Shown here: one piece after another, positions 25,090 through 33,638 of the stretch
How positions within the stretch are numbered: position 1 is the stretch's first letter
Layout: the number at the start of each line of letters is the position of its first letter
Source of the DNA: Variovorax sp. V213
GTDB lineage: Bacteria > Pseudomonadota > Gammaproteobacteria > Burkholderiales > Burkholderiaceae_C
DNA: 64,000 nucleotides
Assembly (NCBI RefSeq): GCF_041154455.1
Contig: NZ_AP028664.1
Coordinates: 807,001 to 871,000, forward strand
Direction of reading: 5' to 3'
The notes under the pieces: model-generated
The model's database searches: none
Seen by the model: the letters and a program-made list of their open reading frames with translations, nothing else
Told to the model about the DNA's origin: nothing
Program-made: the position numbers and the translations under genes

Positions 25090-26084
25090 TGCTGGTCCAG
25101 AAGCCCGGCATGCTGGCCTCGGTGCAAGACCTGGGGCGGCACGGGCATCGCCAGTTGGGCATCTGCCCCGGCGGCGCGCTCGACGTGCTGGCGCTCGCAT
25201 TGGCGAACCGGCTGGTCGGCAACGCCGACGGGGCGGCCGGCCTCGAGCTCACCATGGGCGGTTGCGAGATCCGCTTCGAAATCGCCACCCGCATCGCGCT
25301 GGTGGGAGCGGGTTTCGGCGCCCAGCTGGATGGCGCGCCGCTCTGGCCCTGTTGGAGCGTGCCGGTGGCAGCAGGCCAGACGCTGAAGCTCGCGGGCGCC
25401 AATGCAGCCGGCGTGAAGAAAGCCGGGTTGCGCAGCTGGCTCGCGGTGGCGGGCGGCATCGACGTGCCGCCGGTGCTCGGCTCGCGCAGCACCGATCTGA
25501 AGGCGGGCTTCGGCGGCCACCAGGGGCGCGCGCTGCGCAAGGGCGACCGGCTTGCGCTGGGTGCCACGGCGCTCGATGCGGCCCGACTGGGCCGGCGTCC
25601 CTTCGGCGTGCGCGGCCCCGACTGGGGCCCCGAGGAAAGCGATTCGGCCATCGCCTTGCGCGTCTTGCCCGGTCCCGAGTTCGACCAGTTCACCGTGGCC
25701 TCGCAGGCGCTGCTCTGGAGCGAGCGCTGGCGCATCACCGCGCAGAGCAACCGCATGGGAAGCCGCCTCGCGGGGGCCGAACTCAAGCGCAGGCGCAGTG
25801 CCGACATGCTCTCGTCGGGTGTCATTCCCGGCACCATCCAGGTACCCCCTTCGGGGCAGCCGATCATCCTCATGGGCGACGCGCAGACCACCGGCGGCTA
25901 TCCGCGCATCGGCGTGGTGATTCGCGCCGACCTGTGGAAGCTCGCCCAGGCGCCGCTCGACGGCCGGTTGCGGCTGGTGCAGATCGACATGGCCGCAGCC
26001 CTCCAGGCATGGGCCCAGCAGCAGCGCTATCTCGCGCAAGTGGCGCAAGGGCTCGCGGCTGCGGGCTGGACCGGACCGGCATAG
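25086..26084 (+). CDS. pxpC: 5-oxoprolinase subunit PxpC
   Basis: Biotin-dependent carboxylase-like (KipA family) subunit of PxpABC. The 332-residue protein begins V-Q-K-P-G-M-L-A-S-V-Q-D-L-G-R-H-G, and contains A-N-R-L-V-G-N, W-L-A-V-A-G-G-I-D-V, S-N-R-M-G-S-R-L and G-D-A-Q-T-T-G-G-Y-P-R-I, all family signatures. Its start overlaps the pxpB stop by four bases. It probably acts as a complex with PxpB. Confidence 0.93.
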   Translation: MMLVQKPGMLASVQDLGRHGHRQLGICPGGALDVLALALANRLVGNADGAAGLELTMGGCEIRFEIATRIALVGAGFGAQLDGAPLWPCWSVPVAAGQTLKLAGANAAGVKKAGLRSWLAVAGGIDVPPVLGSRSTDLKAGFGGHQGRALRKGDRLALGATALDAARLGRRPFGVRGPDWGPEESDSAIALRVLPGPEFDQFTVASQALLWSERWRITAQSNRMGSRLAGAELKRRRSADMLSSGVIPGTIQVPPSGQPIILMGDAQTTGGYPRIGVVIRADLWKLAQAPLDGRLRLVQIDMAAALQAWAQQQRYLAQVAQGLAAAGWTGPA

Positions 26085-26132
26085 ACTGTGCGCGTAGAGG
26101 CGCAGGCCCGCCTCGAAGAAGGAAAAAGCTTT

Positions 26133-26873
26133 ATGCAAATCGACCTGAATGCCGATCTCGGCGAAGGCGCCGGCAGCGATGAAGCGCTGCTCGGCCTCGT
26201 GAGCTCGGCCAACATCGCGTGCGGCTGGCATGCCGGCGACGCCAAGACCATGCGGCAATGCGTGCGCTGGGCCATCGAACACGGCGTGGCCATCGGCGCC
26301 CATCCGAGCTTTCCCGACCGTGAAAACTTCGGCCGCAGCACCATGCACCTGCCGCCCGACGAGATCGTGGCCAACGTGCTCTACCAAGTCGGCGCGCTGG
26401 CTGCGATCGTCAAGGCCGAAGGCGGCAAGCTTTCGCACGTGAAGGCGCACGGCCAGCTCTACAACCAGGCGGTGAAGGAGCCCGAACTCGCCGACGCGCT
26501 GTGCGAAGCGGTACGCCGTTTCGATCCCTCGCTCAAGTTCTTCGGCCTCGCGGGCAGCGGCATGATCGACGCCGCGCGCCGCGCCGGCCTCACGCCTGTC
26601 GAAGAGGTGTTTGCCGACCGCGGCTACATGCCCGACGGGAGCCTGGTGCCGCGCAGCCAGCCTGGCGCGCTCATCGAAGACGAAGAACAGTCGCTCGCCC
26701 AGACGCTCTCGCTGGTGCGCGACCGCAAGGTCACGGCCATCGACGGCAGCACCGTGCCGGTCAATGCGCAGACCGTGTGCCTGCATGGCGACGGAGCGCA
26801 CGCGCTGGCTTTTGCGCGCCGCATTCGCGACCGGCTTCAGCAAGAGGGCATCGCGGTTCGCGCGGTGGCCTGA
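26133..26873 (+). CDS. pxpA: 5-oxoprolinase subunit PxpA (LamB/YcsF family)
   Basis: The third 5-oxoprolinase subunit. The 246-residue protein begins D-L-N-A-D-L-G-E-G and has N-I-A-C-G-W-H-A-G-D, G-A-H-P-S-F-P-D, H-V-K-A-H-G-Q-L-Y-N and F-A-D-R-G-Y, the conserved metal/substrate-site segments of the LamB/YcsF family. ATG 26133 is chosen by homology and the GAAGAAGGA stretch upstream. It is 48 bases after pxpC and 15 before pcp. Confidence 0.94.
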   Translation: MQIDLNADLGEGAGSDEALLGLVSSANIACGWHAGDAKTMRQCVRWAIEHGVAIGAHPSFPDRENFGRSTMHLPPDEIVANVLYQVGALAAIVKAEGGKLSHVKAHGQLYNQAVKEPELADALCEAVRRFDPSLKFFGLAGSGMIDAARRAGLTPVEEVFADRGYMPDGSLVPRSQPGALIEDEEQSLAQTLSLVRDRKVTAIDGSTVPVNAQTVCLHGDGAHALAFARRIRDRLQQEGIAVRAVA

Positions 26874-26888
26874 GCGCGCCATTCCACC

Positions 26889-27548
26889 GTGGCGCAGCGA
26901 ACCAAGGTCCTGCTGACCGGATTCGATCCGTTCGACGGCGAAGCCCTCAATCCTTCATGGGAGGCCGTGCGCGCGCTCGACGGCTGGAAGTGCGGTCGCG
27001 CTACTGTGCATGCGCGCCAGATGCCCTGCGTTTTCGGCCAGGCCATCGAGGCGCTTGCGAGCGCGATGGAGGAGCTGCGGCCCGAACTGGTGCTGTGCAT
27101 CGGCCAGGCCGGCGGCCGCGCCGAGATCACGCCCGAGCGGGTGGCCATCAACATCGACGACGGCCGCATTGCCGACAACGCGGGCCGGCAGCCCATCGAC
27201 GCTCCCGTGGTGCCCGGCGCGCCGGCGGCGTATTTCTCGACGCTGCCGATCAAGGCCATCGTGCATGACCTGCGCGCGGCCGGTGTGCCGGCGTCCGTGT
27301 CGAACACCGCGGGCACCTTTGTCTGCAACCACATCTTCTACGGCCTGATGCACCGCATGGCCACGCACCCGGTGCGGGGGCAGCGCGGGGGCTTCATCCA
27401 CATTCCCCACCTGCCCGAGCAGGCGGCGCGTTTTCCGGGGTTGCCGAGCATGTCGCTGGCCACCATGGTCGAGGCGCTGCGCGTCGCGGTCGCCACCGCG
27501 CTGGCCGTTGAAAAAGATATTGCCGAAACCGGCGGTCAGCTCCACTGA
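26889..27548 (+). CDS. pcp: Pyroglutamyl-peptidase I
   Basis: A cytosolic cysteine peptidase removing N-terminal pyroglutamate from peptides. The 219-residue protein keeps the catalytic triad E83 (T-P-E-R-V-A-I-N), C146 (G-T-F-V-C-N) and H171 (G-F-I-H-I-P). The start is GTG 26889, giving T-K-V-L-L-T-G-F-D-P-F. Placed after pxpBCA, it supplies the free pyroglutamate that 5-oxoprolinase converts to glutamate. The 3' end overlaps the convergent hydrolase gene by 13 bases. Confidence 0.95.
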   Translation: MAQRTKVLLTGFDPFDGEALNPSWEAVRALDGWKCGRATVHARQMPCVFGQAIEALASAMEELRPELVLCIGQAGGRAEITPERVAINIDDGRIADNAGRQPIDAPVVPGAPAAYFSTLPIKAIVHDLRAAGVPASVSNTAGTFVCNHIFYGLMHRMATHPVRGQRGGFIHIPHLPEQAARFPGLPSMSLATMVEALRVAVATALAVEKDIAETGGQLH

Positions 27549-28237
27549 GCCAGCCAATCGAGCAGCGCCGCGTTGACGAACGCGGGCTTCTCCATGGTCA
27601 GCATGTGGCCGCATTGCGCCACCCACACCACTTCCGCATGCGGCACCAGCGCCGCGATCTCGCGCGTGCAGTCGGGTGGGGCCAGCCGGTCGGTATCGCC
27701 GCAGACCAGCAGCACCGGCGCGCGCAGCGAGGGCAGGTGGGCGCGCGCATCGGGGCGCCGCATCACTGCGCGGTTCTGCCGGATCAGCTGTTGTGCGCCG
27801 GCGTCCAGCACGATGTCAAGGTAGCGCTGCACCAGCGCCTCGTCGGCGGCGTGCGCGGGATGAAAAGCGAAGACGACATTCGGTTCGATCACCTCGCGCA
27901 GATCGCCTTGCTCAAACAATTCGATCGCGCCTTCGCGCAGTTCGTACATGTCGGGCGCCTCGGGCCGCGCGTTGGTGCCCAGCAGCGCGAGCCCGGCGAT
28001 GCGCTCGGGCGCTTGGCGCGCGGCTTCCATCGCGACCATGCCGCCCATCGACGCGCCGCAGAGCACGAGCGGACCGGGGTGCTCGCGCAGCACGGCCGCG
28101 GCCATGGCTTCGATGGTGTCGTGCCGTGTGTGGGCATCACTCACACGGGCTTCGAACGCAGGCGGGAGGACGGGAAGCTGCGCTTCCCACAGGCGCTCGT
28201 CGCAGGCGAGGCCGGGCAGCAGGACAAGGTTCGGCAT
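27536..28237 (-). CDS. Alpha/beta hydrolase
   Basis: A 233-residue alpha/beta-fold hydrolase. Nucleophile S63 in G-A-S-M-G-G, acid D183 in C-G-D-T-D, and H211 in C-G-H-M complete the triad. L-L-P-G-L-A-C-D-E-R-L-W at the start and the short cap resemble MhpC/BioH-like esterases, but the substrate cannot be told. It is not an obvious BioH by context. Divergent from the histidine phosphatase. Confidence 0.85.
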   Translation of the reverse strand: MPNLVLLPGLACDERLWEAQLPVLPPAFEARVSDAHTRHDTIEAMAAAVLREHPGPLVLCGASMGGMVAMEAARQAPERIAGLALLGTNARPEAPDMYELREGAIELFEQGDLREVIEPNVVFAFHPAHAADEALVQRYLDIVLDAGAQQLIRQNRAVMRRPDARAHLPSLRAPVLLVCGDTDRLAPPDCTREIAALVPHAEVVWVAQCGHMLTMEKPAFVNAALLDWLAQWS

Positions 28238-28413
28238 GGGCCCATTCTGCGCGATCGGGCGAGCCGGCGCAGCGGCACAGGCTTCTCGGCGAGGGGTTTT
28301 TTGCCCCGAACCGGCATGCTTTCGCTACCGCCCCCGCTGCAGGTGGCGGCCATGCAACAGATGCTGCTGCCGAGGTCGTGAGCGTCACGCATGCGGAGGA
28401 GAATGGGCGTTCC

Positions 28414-29106
28414 ATGCCCACGCCCAAACCCGATTCCACGACCGAACTCATCCTGATCCGCCACGGCGAAACCGCCTGGAACCGCGAACTGCGCTTCCAG
28501 GGGCATGCCGACGTGCCGCTCAACGACATCGGGCACGAGCAGGCACGCCGCCTCGGCCTGCGGCTGGCGAGCGAAACGGCGCAGCACATCATCAGCAGCG
28601 ACCTCATGCGGGCGCAGCAAACGGCCGCGCCCGCAGCGCTGCAACTGTCACTGCCGGTGGTCACGTCGGCGGGTCTGCGCGAGCAGCATTTCGGCATTGT
28701 CGAAGGCATGCGGGCCGACGAGATCCAGGCGCTGCATCCCCGCGCCTGGGAGCAATGGCTGGAGTTTCGCGAGGATCACGCCATGCCCGAGGGCGAGTCG
28801 GCGCGCGAGTTCCATGCGCGCATCGTCGCCGCGCTCGGAACCCTGGCCGCCACGCATCGCGGACAGCACTTGATCGTGGTCACCCATGGCGGCGTGCTCG
28901 ACATGGTGTGGCGCACCGCCCGTGGGCTCAGCCTCAGCGGGCCGCGCCAGAGCGACATTCCGAATGCGGGCTTCAACCGCATCCGCATCGCCGATCCCGC
29001 GATGCCCGATGCGATCGAGATCGTCGACTGGGCCGACACGCGGCATCTTGCCGACCTGCCGCCGCAGCCGACCTACGACCAGCGGCGGCATCTCGTGAAG
29101 AGCTGA
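28414..29106 (+). CDS. Histidine phosphatase family protein (GpmB/CobC-like)
   Basis: A 230-residue phosphatase. The R-H-G-E-T motif with phospho-acceptor H17, the conserved R in D-L-M-R-A-Q-Q-T, E-x-x-F-G-I-V-E-G, and the second histidine in V-V-T-H-G-G-V are all present. It could act on a sugar phosphate or a cobamide precursor; no context decides. ATG 28414 lies after a GGAGGAG stretch. The upstream 176 bases to the divergent hydrolase hold no gene I can support. Confidence 0.88.
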   Translation: MPTPKPDSTTELILIRHGETAWNRELRFQGHADVPLNDIGHEQARRLGLRLASETAQHIISSDLMRAQQTAAPAALQLSLPVVTSAGLREQHFGIVEGMRADEIQALHPRAWEQWLEFREDHAMPEGESAREFHARIVAALGTLAATHRGQHLIVVTHGGVLDMVWRTARGLSLSGPRQSDIPNAGFNRIRIADPAMPDAIEIVDWADTRHLADLPPQPTYDQRRHLVKS

Positions 29107-29125
29107 CCCGCGAAAGCGAAGCCGC

Positions 29126-30709
29126 TCAGGTGCAGCTGCCGGCCTTCGGCGTGCGCAGCAGCGCTTGCCCTGCGCCAACGCCGGTGGGCTTGCCGCCGTC
29201 CACCGCGAGCCGTCCGTTCACCAGCACCGTGACCACGCCCTCGGACAGCAGCGTCGGCTGCGTGTAGGTGGCCTTGGCGGCATAGCGCGCGGGGTCGAAC
29301 ACGACCACGTCGGCGTAATAGCCCGGCCGCAGGTGTCCGCGCTGCTTCAGCCCCAGCGTGTCGGCCGTCAGCGATGAACTGCTGCGGATGAATTGCCCGA
29401 GCGAGATGGCGTGTTCCTTCACCACGTACTGGTCGTACTTGCGCGCGAAGGTGCCATAGGCGCGTGGATGGCCCAGCGAGGAATCGGACGAGGTCATGAC
29501 CCATGGTCGCTTCATGAACGCGCGCACGTCGTCGTCGCTCTGGTTGAACGAGGCGATCATCAGGTCGCCGTCGCGCAGCACGGCGATGGCGGCATCCACG
29601 GGATCGGCATTCGCGGCCTTGGCCACGTCGGCCAGGGTCTTGCCGACATACTTGGTGCTGCCGGCCGAAAACAGGATCGTCTCGGGGCCGCCGCGCAGGC
29701 GCAGGTTCTCGCGCATGCCGGTTCGCAGGCGCTCCTGCACCGCCGTGTCGTCGAAGCGCTTGAGCATCGCCTCTCGGCCGCCGTCGACGGCCCATGGCGG
29801 CACCAGCGCGGCCGAGAAGCGCGTGCTCGATGCCGTCCACGGGTAATGGTCGGCCGTGATGTCGAGCCCGGCGGCACGCTCCTTCTCGATGCGGCGGATG
29901 ATGTCGCCGCTCTGGCCCTGCACGTCCACGCCCAGCGCCTTGATGTGCGCCACATGCACCGGCAGGCGGGCTTCGTGGCCGATGCGGATCACTTCCTCGA
30001 TGGAGCCCTTCAGCCCGATGTTGTACATCGACTCGTCGCGGATGTGGCTGTCGTAGAGCCCGCCGTGGCGGGCCGCGACCTTCGCGAGCTCGATGACCTC
30101 CTCGGTCTTCGAGAAATTCTGCGGCGGATAGAAAAGGCCTGTGGAAAGCCCCAGCGCACCGTCGCACATGGCGCGGCTCACGTGCTGGCGCATCGCGTCG
30201 AGCTGCTCGGGCGTGGGCGCCCGATTGGCTTCGCCGAGCTGGCTGATGCGCACCGGGCCGAAGCCCACGTACATGGCCACGTTGGTGCCCACCGGCGCCG
30301 AACGCAACCGCTTCGTCTGCGCCGCGATGTCGAAGCCGCCGAAGCCGTCGTTGCCGATCACGGCAGTTGTGACGCCCTGGGTAAGAAAGGGAATGTTCAG
30401 GCGCTTCTGCGGATCGGTGGAATGCAGGTCGGCATCGGCGTGGGTGTGCGCGTCGACGAAGCCCGGCGCCACGACCATGCCCGTGGCGTCGATGGTCCGC
30501 CGCGCCTTGAATTGCGCCGGCGCCTTCGGGCCCGCGAAGACGATGCGGTCGCCCAGGATGCCGACGTCGCCCACGATGGGCTCGTCGGAATCGCCCGTGT
30601 AGACGGTGCCGCCGCGCAGCAGCAGGTCAAGTTCGACGGGGGCATCGGCGGCGGATGAAAGACCCGCCAGGGCCGCGAGCGCGGCGAGCACGACAACTGA
30701 TTTCTGCAT
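29126..30709 (-). CDS. N-acyl-D-amino-acid deacylase family amidohydrolase, exported
   Basis: A 527-residue metal-dependent amidohydrolase that frees D-amino acids from N-acyl forms, judged by family. The signal peptide (Q-K-S-V-V-V-L-A-A-L-A) ends near S-S-A-A-D. Metal-site motifs are G-F-V-D-A-H-T-H-A-D near residue 82, S-T-G-L-F-Y-P-P, Y-D-S-H-I-R-D-E, H-V-A-H-I-K-A-L, D-H-Y-P-W-T-A-S-S-T and S-S-D-S-S-L-G-H-P-R. ATG 30709 is chosen for the signal peptide. A periplasmic location suggests use of cell-wall or external D-amino acids. Confidence 0.9.
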   Translation of the reverse strand: MQKSVVVLAALAALAGLSSAADAPVELDLLLRGGTVYTGDSDEPIVGDVGILGDRIVFAGPKAPAQFKARRTIDATGMVVAPGFVDAHTHADADLHSTDPQKRLNIPFLTQGVTTAVIGNDGFGGFDIAAQTKRLRSAPVGTNVAMYVGFGPVRISQLGEANRAPTPEQLDAMRQHVSRAMCDGALGLSTGLFYPPQNFSKTEEVIELAKVAARHGGLYDSHIRDESMYNIGLKGSIEEVIRIGHEARLPVHVAHIKALGVDVQGQSGDIIRRIEKERAAGLDITADHYPWTASSTRFSAALVPPWAVDGGREAMLKRFDDTAVQERLRTGMRENLRLRGGPETILFSAGSTKYVGKTLADVAKAANADPVDAAIAVLRDGDLMIASFNQSDDDVRAFMKRPWVMTSSDSSLGHPRAYGTFARKYDQYVVKEHAISLGQFIRSSSSLTADTLGLKQRGHLRPGYYADVVVFDPARYAAKATYTQPTLLSEGVVTVLVNGRLAVDGGKPTGVGAGQALLRTPKAGSCT

Positions 30710-30828
30710 GGGCGAGCGATCCGGAGCGATGTGAAGCGGGCAGTTTAGGAGTCGCTCCCGCGCACCGTTAATTCCTTTTGCGATACGCCCCATGACCGGA
30801 AGGCATGGCCTCCACTCCACCCGGTCCC

Positions 30829-32187
30829 TCAGAGGCGCGTTGCCAATTGTTCGAGCCCGAGCCGCTCATAGACGGCGCCGGCCTGGCGGCGCAGGCGCAG
30901 CGACTCGGGCTGGCCGTTGACCTGCTGCTGCAGGATGCCTTGCGCGCCGGTGAGCGTGGCCTGGCTGCCGGTGTGCACGAGGGCGTCCAGGTACACCTGC
31001 TCGAACAGGTCGCGCTGCGCATGGCTGCCGCCAATCTCGAGCAGTCGCGGCAAGGCCATGCCCAGCCCTTCGATGGCGGAAGCGAAATCGCCGCGCGCAT
31101 GCGCAACGAGGCCGTGCGCGGCCGGCACGCACACGTGCTCCCAGGCAGCGCGCGCAGAGAGCGGCGCGCGTGGCGCATAGGCCTCGATGTTGTGCAGCAG
31201 CGCATCGGCCTCGGGCCGGCCGGCGCGGGCCAGCCCATACAGGTACTGCAGGTCGAGAAAAGGCAGCACATGGTCGGCCGTGCGCTGCACAAGGTAGCCG
31301 CTGACGTCGTCCCATCGCGCGCCGACGTCGATGCCTGCGAGTTCGAAGCGCGCGAGCAGCGAGACGGCGCCGATCTGGTCCTGCGAGTAGTCCTTCACCA
31401 CGCCCCATACCTCGCGGTCGTATACCGCGAGCGCTTCGGCATCGCGGCCGAGCTCGATGAGGAACAGCGCCACGTGCCACCAGTTGTGCGTAACCATGAA
31501 CGAATTGAGCCCGGTCCAAGTGTCGCTCACGCCCTTCATGAACGCCAAGCCTTCGGAGAGCCGGCCTTCGGTAAGCATCACATGCGCCAGCGCATGGTGT
31601 GCCCATGGTTCCTTGCGGCACATGCCGATGGCGCGGCGGGCGCTGGCCTCGGCGTCGCGCATCAGGTGGCATTGCTCGTAGCCGAAGGCGGCCATGCCGT
31701 GCACATAGGGCACGTCGGACGCCGCCGGCAACGCAGCGAGCGCGAGCCGGAGCATGCCGGGGCAGTCGCCCGTATTGAAGCAGTGGTACTGCCCCAGCTT
31801 CACCGACACGAGGTCGCGCGGATGCTCCCGCGCCTGCTCCGCGTGCAGCGCGATGGCCTTGGCGATGTCGCCCTGGGCCCAGGCTTCGATGGCCGCAACG
31901 TAGCGCTGTTCGCGCGGCGTGGCGCGCTGCAATGCGGCGCGGGCCTTTTCAAGGAAGGGCCGTGCGTTGGCCGCGGCATCGCGCGATTCCGCGAAGAGGT
32001 GCAGCGTTGCGCAATAGGCCTGCACCACGGGGCTCGCGTCGCGGTCGGCCAGGGCAAGCAGGTCGACCGCGCGCGCCTCGCTCGACAGAAAGCCCATGAC
32101 GAAGTCGTCGACGAGCGGCAGGCTGGCGGCATCGTCGAGCGTGAGCGGGTTGCCGAAGCTGTCGGCGCGCAGGGTTGCGAGGGGCAT
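30829..32187 (-). CDS. TPR protein of the TTC38 type
   Basis: A 452-residue, helix-rich cytosolic protein with tetratricopeptide-like repeats. Conserved features are H-A-L-A-H-V (H-A-x-A-H), F-M-V-T-H-N-W-W-H-V-A-L-F, Y-D-R-E-V-W and a middle L-L-A-R-F-E-L-A-G. These match the TTC38 family, whose function is unknown; histidine conservation is unusual for a plain scaffold and hints at a metal or catalytic site (inference). ATG 32187 begins P-L-A-T-L-R-A-D-S-F-G-N. It follows the tautomerase gene by 31 bases and is probably cotranscribed with it. Confidence 0.75.
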   Translation of the reverse strand: MPLATLRADSFGNPLTLDDAASLPLVDDFVMGFLSSEARAVDLLALADRDASPVVQAYCATLHLFAESRDAAANARPFLEKARAALQRATPREQRYVAAIEAWAQGDIAKAIALHAEQAREHPRDLVSVKLGQYHCFNTGDCPGMLRLALAALPAASDVPYVHGMAAFGYEQCHLMRDAEASARRAIGMCRKEPWAHHALAHVMLTEGRLSEGLAFMKGVSDTWTGLNSFMVTHNWWHVALFLIELGRDAEALAVYDREVWGVVKDYSQDQIGAVSLLARFELAGIDVGARWDDVSGYLVQRTADHVLPFLDLQYLYGLARAGRPEADALLHNIEAYAPRAPLSARAAWEHVCVPAAHGLVAHARGDFASAIEGLGMALPRLLEIGGSHAQRDLFEQVYLDALVHTGSQATLTGAQGILQQQVNGQPESLRLRRQAGAVYERLGLEQLATRL

Positions 32188-32218
32188 GGCGCCATGGTGC
32201 CACGCCTCGCCGCGGGCT

Positions 32219-32617
32219 TCAAACGCCCGCTTGCTGGTGGCGGTATTCCTGCGTCTTGCCGCCATATCCGTAGGCCGCGCCGCGGGCATCGATCACGTGG
32301 ATGTACGACACCTCGTGCAAATCGGGTCGCAGTCGCGCCATGGCGGCATGCACCTCGCGCAGGTAGCGCGCCTTTTCCGCCTTGGTGTTGGTTTCGTCGG
32401 TGACGCTGATGTCGAGGTGGAACGCCGACTTGCCGAGCGAGGCCAGCGACTGCCCGCCGATGAACCACGTGTCGGCAGCGATGTACTGAACCGTGATGGC
32501 GATCACCGGCAACTGCTTGCCGAGCACGCTCTGGGTCAGCTCGGCGACGGTGTCGACCGTCTTGCGGGTGAGCTGGGCATCGGGTTGGCCCGAAAGGTGG
32601 ACAACGATGTGCGGCAT
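32219..32617 (-). CDS. Tautomerase family protein (4-oxalocrotonate tautomerase-like)
   Basis: A 132-residue protein beginning M-P-H-I-V-V-H-L: the proline after the start methionine is the catalytic base in tautomerases. The second half repeats the theme (A-F-H-L-D-I-S-V-T). It ends Y-G-Y-G-G-K-T-Q-E-Y-R, longer than the usual 60-70 residue 4-OT subunits, so it may be a fused or cis-CaaD-like form. Start 32617 has a GGAG site seven bases upstream; an in-frame ATG at 32629 would hide the proline. Divergent from the LysR gene. Confidence 0.82.
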   Translation of the reverse strand: MPHIVVHLSGQPDAQLTRKTVDTVAELTQSVLGKQLPVIAITVQYIAADTWFIGGQSLASLGKSAFHLDISVTDETNTKAEKARYLREVHAAMARLRPDLHEVSYIHVIDARGAAYGYGGKTQEYRHQQAGV

Positions 32618-32665
32618 CTGGAACTCCATGAATGAGTGAACGATGGGGCTATTTTGGAGACGCCA

Positions 32666-32721
32666 TATCCATCGGAAAAGCGGGAATATATGATGTTTAG
32701 TATCGGATAAACGGATGGATA
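32666..32721. promoter_or_regulatory. Inverted repeat in divergent LysR/tautomerase gap
   Basis: TATCCATC at 32666-32673 and GATGGATA at 32714-32721 are perfect inverted arms 40 bases apart. The region between is AT-rich (AATATATGATG). Such arrangements are typical of LysR-type operators, here between the LysR gene and the tautomerase gene it probably controls. Confidence 0.4.
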
Positions 32722-32725
32722 GGCC

Positions 32726-33601
32726 ATGCAGACTTTCGACCTGGAACAGCTTCGAACCCTGGCCGCGGTGATCGATGCCGGCAGCCTCACGGCGGCCGCG
32801 CCGCGGGTGTTTCTTTCGCAGTCGTCGGTCAGCGAGCAGATACGCAAGCTCGAGGAACGGGCAGGGCAGTCCCTGCTCACACGCAGCAAGGCCGGCGTGG
32901 CGCCGACCGAGGCGGGCACGCGGCTCCTGGCCTATGCGCGCCGCATCCTCGCGCTCAGCGACGAAGCGTTTCGCGATCTGCATGGCGAGACGCTGCAGGG
33001 CGAGCTTCGGCTTGCGGTGACCGATTACTTTCGGCCCGGCGATCTCACGCGGCTGCTGGGGCGCCTCGGCGAAAGCTATCCGCAGGTGCGGCTGAACGTG
33101 AGCATCCTGAAGAGCGACGCGCTACGGGCCGCCTATGCACGCGGAGATTTCGACGTGGGGCTGGCGATGAATATCGCCGGGGCTTCTTCTTCAGCCTCGG
33201 AGCAGGGCGCGAAGGCTTCGTCGGTGATCCGGCGGGAATCGCTGGTGTGGCTGGGCGCGGCAGGCATGCGGCTGGCGCGGGGCGAGCCGGTTCGCCTGCT
33301 GGCGTTGCCGGACACCTGCTCGCTGCATCAGTTCACCGTGGCGCTGTTGCGGCGGCGCCGGGTGCCGTATGTGTTGGCGCACGTGGCTTCGGGGGTGGCA
33401 GGCTTGCAGTCTGCATTGGCCGCGGGGCTGGGGGTCGCCTGCCTGAACGAGTCTGCGACGTGCGACGGCGTGGCGCGGCTGGCGCCGCCGCATGGGCTGC
33501 CGGCCCTGCCCCGGCTCGCGTTTCAGTTTTTGCCCGGCCGCAGAGGCGAGACGGAATTCGTGACGCGAGCCCGGGAGATGCTGGCGACCCATCTGGTCTG
33601 A
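32726..33601 (+). CDS. LysR-family transcriptional regulator
   Basis: A 291-residue LysR regulator. The N-terminal helix-turn-helix (F-D-L-E-Q-L-R-T-L-A-A-V-I-D-A-G-S-L-T, then L-S-Q-S-S-V-S-E-Q-I-R-K-L-E) is followed by an effector domain (G-E-L-R-L-A-V-T-D-Y). It likely controls the divergent tautomerase-TTC38 unit 108 bases away, perhaps itself. Effector unknown. Confidence 0.88.
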   Translation: MQTFDLEQLRTLAAVIDAGSLTAAAPRVFLSQSSVSEQIRKLEERAGQSLLTRSKAGVAPTEAGTRLLAYARRILALSDEAFRDLHGETLQGELRLAVTDYFRPGDLTRLLGRLGESYPQVRLNVSILKSDALRAAYARGDFDVGLAMNIAGASSSASEQGAKASSVIRRESLVWLGAAGMRLARGEPVRLLALPDTCSLHQFTVALLRRRRVPYVLAHVASGVAGLQSALAAGLGVACLNESATCDGVARLAPPHGLPALPRLAFQFLPGRRGETEFVTRAREMLATHLV

Positions 33602-33638
33602 CGTCGCCGGGTGGCGCGGGATTTGCGTCAAGTCCGCC

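Noticed and set aside
28317..28382. A 21-codon leader-like peptide upstream of the histidine phosphatase
   Set aside because: No ribosome site, no attenuator-like codons, and such short frames occur by chance in GC-rich DNA.
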